Source: Alnus glutinosa (Eukaryota; Streptophyta; Magnoliopsida; Fagales; Betulaceae). Taken from it: a stretch of 64,000 bases of DNA. The DNA is taken from assembly GCF_958979055.1 (NCBI RefSeq), contig NC_084886.1, forward strand, positions 10,898,654 to 10,962,653. The letters are read 5' to 3'. Below are positions 57,516 to 64,000 of this stretch, in pieces (the stretch's first letter is position 1; every line of letters starts with the position of its first letter). The notes beneath the pieces are model-generated. The model had not been told where the DNA came from. It saw nothing but the letters and a program-made list of their open reading frames with translations, and did no database searches. A program made the position numbers and the translations under genes.

Positions 57516-58164
57516 AAAAAAAGAAAAGAAAAAAAGAAAAAGAAAGAAAGAATCATCTAAGACGCAATAGCTTGTAATGAAACAATTCTAAATCTACAGA
57601 ATTCCACAGATGACAATATGTTACAGTGCCATAATTTCAATTACCTCCAATCTCCTATCTTATACTTAAAATTGCCATAACAACACAACCTCAAGATCTC
57701 TTAGTTGCTGAGAAAATGTGGCAAATCATAGGAAATCAAAACTCATAGTTCAGATATTCGGCCATTCGAACCCGAGGAAACAAGTCAACCCAGCTCAACT
57801 GAGCCCAGTCCAACTATTTGGCTCAGTTGAAATGAACAAATTCCTCCCGCAGAGAAACTAAAACAACATAAAATATTTTGCATTCAACTCAAATTTCCCT
57901 TCCATTTTCTCCATTTTTTCCTCAGCTACCAAACACCGAACATAACTTAGAAAGCCTAACTCGCGGTTATACATAACACACATATGCATATATACATTTA
58001 TATACAAATGTAGAGATTAACATCAACCATAATTGGAACAGAAACTGGATATAGAGCGAGAGAGATTAGGAACCAGCGCAGGATTTGATGGTGTGGATCT
58101 TGAGGAGCAAAACGACGACGCTGACCAAATGGGTCATGTCCCCAGCTAATCTGAATAAATTCAT
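51475..58164 (-). CDS. ERD2: ER lumen protein-retaining receptor (KDEL/HDEL receptor)
   Basis: Six exons on the minus strand: 58074-58164, 55416-55681, 55120-55235, 51860-51933, 51601-51664, 51475-51511; 648 nt, 215 aa, the usual ERD2 length. It starts MNLFRLAGDMTHLVSVVVLL. Family blocks follow: SCAGISLKTQELYALVF, RRSYDKDQDTFRH, LYLEAVAIVPQLVLLQ, NIDNLTGQYVF, ALYILNWIYRYITEDD and LIQTLLYADFFYYYFQ. It ends LQLPA. The protein has seven membrane segments and returns escaped ER proteins from the Golgi by binding their C-terminal K/HDEL tags. The R-R-S-Y-D-K-D loop and N-W-I-Y-R-Y segment are intact. Which plant ERD2 paralogue this is cannot be settled here. Intron 3 (51934-55119) contains a MITE; intron 1 (55682-58073) contains long C and A runs. 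Confidence 0.95.
51834..51854. repeat. (GA)n microsatellite in ERD2 intron 4
   Basis: About ten GA units lie close to the donor of intron 4 (the exon ends at 51860), so the tract sits just inside the intron and could affect splice-site use. No functional claim is made. Confidence 0.6.
52011..52232. mobile_element. MITE in ERD2 intron 3
   Basis: The left end 'aaaaatttcctacaaactgg' faces the right end 'cctgtttgtaggaaattttt', near-perfect inverted copies of about 28 bp. The interior contains direct 'cacatgtt' and 'cttctcacatgtt' repeats. It has no coding capacity and resembles other plant MITEs in size. Confidence 0.82.
57485..57525. repeat. Adjoining poly-C and poly-A runs in ERD2 intron 1
   Basis: A run of more than 20 C residues is followed directly by a run of about 17 A residues and then A/G-rich sequence. 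Exact length is unreliable because such tracts are prone to sequencing and assembly error. Confidence 0.7.
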
Positions 58165-59343
58165 CTTTCTCTTTTCCCTCCCTCTCTCTTCTTTGCTTTT
58201 CCTTTGTTCCTTTTGCTAAATTATATATATGTGTGCGTTTGGATCAAGGGAAAAATGCGCTATCTCGGAAAATTTTGTACGGAACTTTCTCAGATCTCTG
58301 ATTGATCCAGCAACGTACAGAGAGAAGAGAGACTTTTTTCGCTCGAGTTTATTTTATTTATTTCTTTTCTTTTCTTTTTCGTTTGCTCAGTTTTATGTTC
58401 CCAGTAACGTGGGAGAGTTGCGATTGCGTATCCTTCCGCATTATATTGGTCGAGATTTGAAATTTTGAATTATATGACTAATTAATTAATTAATTAATTA
58501 ATTGTATGATTTAATTAGTTACGTGTACAAACTTTTTCTTCATTTTTTTGTTGAGGTTGAAATTTTCTTTATTTACAAGTTAATTATAATGAAATATTAG
58601 GATTGTGATCAAATTATGGAGATTTAATTACCATACTAATTGGCATTTACTCTAAATCTTGTAAATAGAGACCTCTGTATTGTAGACAAATAAGTTAATG
58701 AGTACAATGTAGCCATTAAGTCTAATTCGCAGTGGTAGACGTGACTATTTAATACTGAATCACTCGTAAATTCTGTGTGTCTCTTCTCTCTAATGCTTCC
58801 TCTATTATTCCGTTTTTTTTTTCTTGCCTTTTAGACTTCTACACAAATCTGAACAGAAAAAAAAATATAAAGAAATTCTTAAAAAAAAAAAAATTAAAAT
58901 GCTAAATTAGATGTAGATGATTTGGAAAAGTATGCAATTAAAAAAGAAAAATTTTAAAAGTGATTTTTTTAACTAAAATAAAGAATAAATTTGTTGAGCC
59001 GGATGTGAATACTCTAATATGTTTGAAAGTGCAGTTAATTTTTGCTTATTAATATATTAGAGTTTCGTTTGTTAATTTTTTTGTTAAAACATTAATCAAA
59101 AATCAAAATACTCTTACACAAAAGTAAAATATTTTTTTTATTTATGTCACATCAAAATATTTTTTAAACAAAATAAAAAATAAGAAAACAAAGTCTATAA
59201 GTTTTTGTTATTTGACCTGAAACGATCAAACATAGAGGGTGTGAATTATAGACTAATTCAATTGAATTTCACAAAATTATGGTAATTATTGGATACGAAG
59301 ATTATGGTCGATAACTACACATTTATTAAATAAGGAGTAGTGG

Positions 59344-59346
<3 letters not shown>

Positions 59347-59391
<45 letters not shown>

Positions 59392-59487
59392 GTCTATACA
59401 AGCTGAGAGGGAGGGGGATTCAAATTAATAATTTCTACTTCATGAGTCATAGTCCACAATCGATTGAACTACCTCTTTGAGACAAAG
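59347..59487 (-). mobile_element. tRNA-derived SINE with long polyA tail
   Basis: On the minus strand the A box TAGTTCAATCG lies at 59461-59471 and the B box TTTGAATCCCC at 59414-59424. The T-run at about 59347-59387 on the plus strand is the element's polyA tail, about 40 bases. Imperfect flanking copies AGTAGTGGGAG (about 59336-59346) and AGTAGTGAGAA (about 59488) suggest the target duplication. Confidence 0.78.
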
Positions 59488-59734
59488 TAGTGAGAATTAT
59501 TGTGGGAGAAGATTGATAAAATAAGGATATGAATATCATTAGATATATTATATATATGCATGGTTTATTTCATAAAAATAAATGTCATTTGACGATGACA
59601 TGATGCATGAACCATGATCAATCTTAAAACATGACTGATTTTTGTCAATTTTATATTGGATTTCTTACACCTTTATATATATATATATATAGTTTTCAGA
59701 TATGCATGCCTGCATGGCCATTGCTTACATAAAT

Positions 59735-60070
59735 GTTTTTTTTGAATAAAATTTCGGACTTCATTGACTTGAAGAAATTGAGTAGAAAACTCTACGTATC
59801 CAGAGTATGGGACTCTGACAATACAATATTTTAGATACCCTCAAGATTACAATCTACCCAAACCTGATCCGTCCATTGTTTAACCGCCTCCTTAGCAAGA
59901 CTGTGTGCCGCATATATAATTAACCTCCTTTTTAGTATGACATACTTGCCAACGACTACAATTAGTAAGTACCCTTTTGCATCCTTGACTATTTGTTCAT
60001 ATATATTCCAATTGGGTTCAACTTTATTTAAAGTATTTACCACCTGCAAATAATCTCCTCCTACTACAAT
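59735..60070 (-). mobile_element. LINE remnant with RNase H-like domain
   Basis: The minus-strand frame gives GGDYLQVVNTLNK, PNWNIYEQIVKDAKG and AAHSLAKEAVKQWTDQVWV, the end of the RNase H (RVT_3-type) domain found in some plant non-LTR elements. Downstream at 59735-59830 is a short 3' region with a T-run on the plus strand. The rest of the element is missing. This type differs from the three zf-RVT LINE fragments elsewhere in the window. Confidence 0.75.
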
Positions 60071-62425
60071 TGGTAAGTACTCGATCCCCACATGCCTATG
60101 ATTTGTCGACCAGAACAATGGGTTGACAAATGAAAACACAAAACATCGTCAAACTAGAGGAGAGAGGTGCCACAGGCTTCAGCCAACACCTTGCTTGCCT
60201 TTGAACACTTCCTCTCCAACCTATATATGCGGTGCTTACGCCGCCACCGTCAACGTCTCCTCTGCCGTTGCCATCACTACCCAGCATCTGGTGAGGTATG
60301 ATGGTTCTAATGCTTTACCTTGTTGCTTTTTTACCTTCCTTAAGGGATCTTTATGCTTCTTTTGAGTACTTCATTTTGACGCAGCACTAGTATATCATCA
60401 TGTTACTCATATCAAATTATATTGAGAAACTGATCGGTCAATGATCATGTACCTGATATTATATTGAGAATTGGCCAGTATATGGCCATATCTCCGAAAA
60501 CACCTCTTATTAAGTAGTCGATCAAACCATAATGAACAACCAAAACAAGACTATGAGCTTCGTAACAAGTTATCAAGTAATTGATTGTCCAATACAAAAC
60601 GAGTGAGACCATCGCTCACATAAATAAAATCCATTAACATAATTCTCTAAATTCTAATACCCCACTCACGATAGTCAACTTTCATCTAGAGCTACTGAAA
60701 AACTCTAACTTCCAAATATATAGTATAAATGCATGCACTTATAACATCATAGGGATAGATTAAATAATTTAAATTAAAACTTGGTACATTTCTTATATCA
60801 CTTTATGTAGGGCTAGCAATCCGGATTAGCGTCTCGGGTTCAGGTAGATTCACTTGACCCCCCAAATTGTTAAGGGTTAATCCGAACACCACTTGTTTAA
60901 AGATAACATGATTATAATGTTAATCCACTTGACCTTTCAACTATAGTTATAGATTTTTCTTCTCTCTTCTCTTCACTCCAAAACAAAAAGGTCTTGGCTA
61001 GGATGTCATTATCCTGACATATGTATACTACATGTAATTTTGCAATTTCACCATTAACTCAACAATATATTCACGTGTTAATAAATTATTGGCTTTAACA
61101 TAACAATCAGCCGACGTGTCATTCTTCACCGTTTAAAACCTAACGGTAGATATATACGAGGGAGTTATTTGATAACGATACACATGTTAAGAAGCGATTT
61201 GATCAAATTCAAAAACTCTAAAGAGCAATTTGATACAAGATTAAACCCAAAGACCTCTACATTACTTTTTCCCTATATTTGTTTTGATTTACATTAATCA
61301 ATGGCATTCATAATTTTAGAATGTCTACTCCCATACTATTAAAAAGCTCAAAAGATATTTATGCATGCATATCCTGAGGGGAGAGGCAAACACTTAATAT
61401 GAACGAGAATGGAGAAGAAGTGAATACGATTTGAATTATTTTTTCAACCTTTCACATCTCAACTACATATAATAACAAAAATGTCTACATCGTTATAATA
61501 ATAATCATGATTAACACCAAACGAGGAGTCGAGCGTTAAATGATTAGTGAATCCTTGTCTCTCTTTTGATTTCAATTTTTTTTAACAAAAGATAATTGTT
61601 TGGGTGTCGTTTTATTTTTAATTATTTCTTGAGTTTATATTTGGGCAATTGGGCGTCTTTTACACCCAATTCTAATTTTTTCAACCCCCACTCAAAATAA
61701 ATTACTATTATTATTATTTTTTTTTTATAAAAAAAAAAAAGCAATAAAAAAAAACAGGGTTGGCAAAACAATACAAAAATTAATAAAATTTTGAAATTTT
61801 TTTTTTCATTTTTAGTTTTACTTCTTTAAAATAATTCAATTTAAGTTATATTCCCAACCATCTTTTTCCAATTTTGTTTCATATTTTCAATAACTTATAA
61901 TATAAGGTTTTGATAAATAAAAAAAAAAAAAAATTTGTTTTTTGTCTTTTTAGTTAACAAAGCCAAATCCTTTCAAACGAATTGTAAATGCTCATACTTA
62001 CAAAAAATAAAAAAATAAAAAAAAATTGTAAATGCTAATAAAATATTTAAAATTACTTTTATTTTTATATCACATAACACTTTTTTAAAAAATAAAAATA
62101 AAAAACACATTCTAAATTTAGAGTATTAACATTTTTGAACCACACCACGAACAAGGTTTTATCTATATACTCATGAGTCATGAAGCTGCGCACATAAACC
62201 AAAACCATGAAGATTATCGAGATTCAAAAGCGTAAGCGGCCGCCGGTCGCCGGCCATACGCCAGCTGTACCTGCAGCAGTAGCACGCCCTAAAGACACAA
62301 GAAAAGAGGCTAACCGGCAGTAACTGCTTCACCGTTACAAAACAAGTCCAACACCTTAGCCAAATCTGCCATAATGCGTGTCACAGTTAACCGAACTTCT
62401 CCCCATTCCCTCGTACTTTTCTCCC

Positions 62426-62428
<3 letters not shown>

Positions 62429-62462
<34 letters not shown>
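62429..62462 (+). repeat. (TC)n tract in the leader of the phosphatase gene
   Basis: About 17 TC units lie about 215 bp upstream of the ATG at 62678. A C-run and a second CT stretch lie at 62574-62600. The position fits a 5' UTR or core promoter. Confidence 0.7.
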
Positions 62463-62465
<3 letters not shown>

Positions 62466-62677
62466 CGTGTGTACTGTGTAGTCTGTGTACATATATTGTA
62501 ATCCTGAAAAACCAATTTGTCATCTCCATTGCCTTTTCTCTTTGTTTTTCTTTTTTTGGCTATGCTCTCGCGCTCCCCCCCCCCCCCCCTCTCTTTCTCC
62601 CTCAATCACTGATTTCAAATACCAACCCTAAAAATCATCTCTGGGTTGTTGTTTATGCATGCAGATAGAACCTACAA

Positions 62678-63371
62678 ATGGGTTTGGTCTCAGTCTCTGC
62701 AGTTGAACTTCTTTTGCTGTTTTCACTGAGCTTCATATATGTTCATGGCGGTGCTATTCGAACGACACTTGATGGACCCTTCCAGCCCGTCACGGTCCCT
62801 CTTGACAAAAGGTTCCGCGGGAACGCCGTAGATTTGCCGGATACAGATCGGCGAGTGCAAAGGATCGTCGAAGGTTTTGAACCTGAGCAAATCTCTGTGT
62901 CTCTCTCTGCAACGTATGACTCTGTATGGATATCTTGGATCACAGGTCTCTTTAACATTAGAGTTGTTTAGTACTTTCTTCAGCTTTTACTTAACAATAG
63001 CTGTGTGTAGTTATCCCAAAATGGAAAAGTACACATATTTATGGAAACAAAGTAAATATGTAATTTTGTAAGTACAATGTTTTTTGCTTTGTTCATTAAT
63101 TGTATTTGTAAATTAAGGTCTTCCACTGCTTTTTATTGGCATAAAGTTTATGTTAATATATTTGGACCGAATTTCGCAGGTGAATTCCAAATTGGGGACA
63201 ACATAACTCCATTAGATCCTGAAACTGTAGAAAGCGTTGTTCAATATGGAATGTATGGATTTCCAATAAGTGATGAAGCAACTGGTTATTCTCTTGTTTA
63301 CAATCAACTTTATCCTTTTGAAGGCCTTCAAAACTACACTTCTGGAATTATTCACCACGTTTGCCTCACAG
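62678..63371 (+). CDS. Purple acid phosphatase, 5' part (PAP13/15/23-like)
   Basis: Exon 1 is 62678-62945 and exon 2 is 63180-63371; the frame continues beyond the window. Residues 1-25 look like a signal peptide (VELLLLFSLSFIYVHG). They are followed by TTLDGPFQPVTVPLDKRF, VQRIVEGFEPEQISVSLS and YDSVWISWITGEFQIGDN, then QLYPFEGLQNYTSGIIHHV and CLTG. This is the N-terminal fibronectin-like domain of plant purple acid phosphatases. The metal-binding and catalytic residues lie in later exons outside the window, so activity cannot be judged. The opening resembles the Arabidopsis PAP13/PAP15/PAP23 group, some of which are described as phytases; the exact member is uncertain. N-Y-T is a possible glycosylation site. 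No further exon was found between 63372 and 64000. Confidence 0.9.
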
Positions 63372-64000
63372 GTATAACTAGTCATGTAATTAGTGCATAC
63401 TTCGGTAGATTCAAGTACTCATCTCAAATGACTGACTCTATCAATATACTCATGAGGCCATGAGGGTTTTGTCTTCTATTCACAATGGATGCTTCCTCTG
63501 CTCAGTAGTTTATTCTTATTTTGCATATTTATGAGCTGCAGACATAGCAATGATTGATTAATGTAACCATTATGGATCATTCATAAGATTGCCCTATGAA
63601 ACAGTTCTTTTAAAATTTCACTAGCTCTAAGTTGCCAGTCTATTAAGGCGAATGTCTAAACAGTCTCAAAGTACTCCTAAAGCATCATGACATAACATGC
63701 TGTTGATCATGATTGACAATGGCTAAAATGAAGTTCTTTGACTTTCATCTCGAGTTCTTTGACCATGTAAAACCACTATGTTATTAGTTAGAAAGTAAGA
63801 GCTCAAGAGTAGCAATTTTCAACGTTTGACTATTAGTATTCTGAGACTCCTAACAAGTCTGCAATTGAGTTGAGATTGTATTTAAAGTGTGTATAAACTT
63901 AGGCTAGTAGGGTCACACTCAAGGCCTTTGTACTCTGCAAATTCCGTATTGGAAGCTCAATTCAGATATCTATGCCTATGAATATATCCCCCAAAGTAAC

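Larger units (their letters stand above)
58165..62677. other. Divergent intergenic region, ERD2 / purple acid phosphatase
   Basis: Both flanking genes start outward from this region. It contains an (AATT)n run near 58482-58502, a SINE with a long tail at 59347-59487, a LINE RNase H remnant at 59735-60070, and AT-rich sequence with many A and T runs (61700-62110). The CT tract before the phosphatase gene is listed separately. Short frames at 58229-58468 and 60123-60365 show no domain. No supported gene was found. Confidence 0.6.

Noticed and set aside
58229..58468. 79-codon plus frame just upstream of ERD2
   Set aside because: No domain; it lies in the ERD2 promoter side and ends in AT-rich repeat sequence.

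Overview
This is nuclear DNA of a flowering plant: AT-rich, with introns spliced at GT..AG sites, plant-type non-LTR, Copia, SINE and MITE elements, and proteins that read as close relatives of Arabidopsis proteins. The LINE and MITE types suggest a woody rosid, possibly Fagales; that is inference. No bacterial, organellar or viral segment was recognised.

I rebuilt six complete protein genes, one partial gene and one gene fragment by joining exons with consistent phase. In order: (1) VPS38/UVRAG-like PI3-kinase complex subunit, minus, 225-9034, 6 exons, 354 aa. (2) C2H2-UBA-coiled coil-PUB protein, plus, 10928-19466, 12 exons, 411 aa. (3) TBC Rab-GAP of the TBC1D13 type, plus, 22053-31619, 9 exons, 451 aa. 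(4) Plant O-fucosyltransferase family protein, minus, 37011-44566, 9 coding exons, about 527 aa. (5) A small PAH-domain gene or fragment, plus, 47887-48255. (6) An intronless truncated SIN3-like protein, plus, 50163-51092, 309 aa. (7) ERD2/KDEL receptor, minus, 51475-58164, 6 exons, 215 aa. (8) The 5' end of a purple acid phosphatase gene, plus, from 62678 and running off the window.

The large genes are housekeeping genes of membrane traffic and the secretory pathway (VPS38, TBC, ERD2, O-fucosyltransferase, secreted phosphatase) plus a CDC48/ubiquitin-type adaptor. They do not form an operon-like system. From memory, the Arabidopsis relatives of five of them lie in three short segments (At1g048-049, At2g3276-3277, At4g1370-1373), so the window probably keeps one ancestral block that was duplicated and thinned in Arabidopsis.

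Most of the remaining DNA, mainly introns, is mobile-element debris. It includes three fragments of one LINE family, a gag-only Copia element, at least five tRNA-derived SINEs, several TIR/palindromic MITEs, a TIR element holding a 31-bp minisatellite with eight units, and short polyA-ended retroelement tails.

The most unusual signals are a perfect 52-bp inverted copy of coding exon 2 of the UBA-PUB gene inside its own next intron, and the tandem PAH/SIN3-like pair whose complete member is intronless and cut down to PAH2-PAH3 plus the start of the HDAC-interaction region. I found no evidence of a wholly new multi-gene system.
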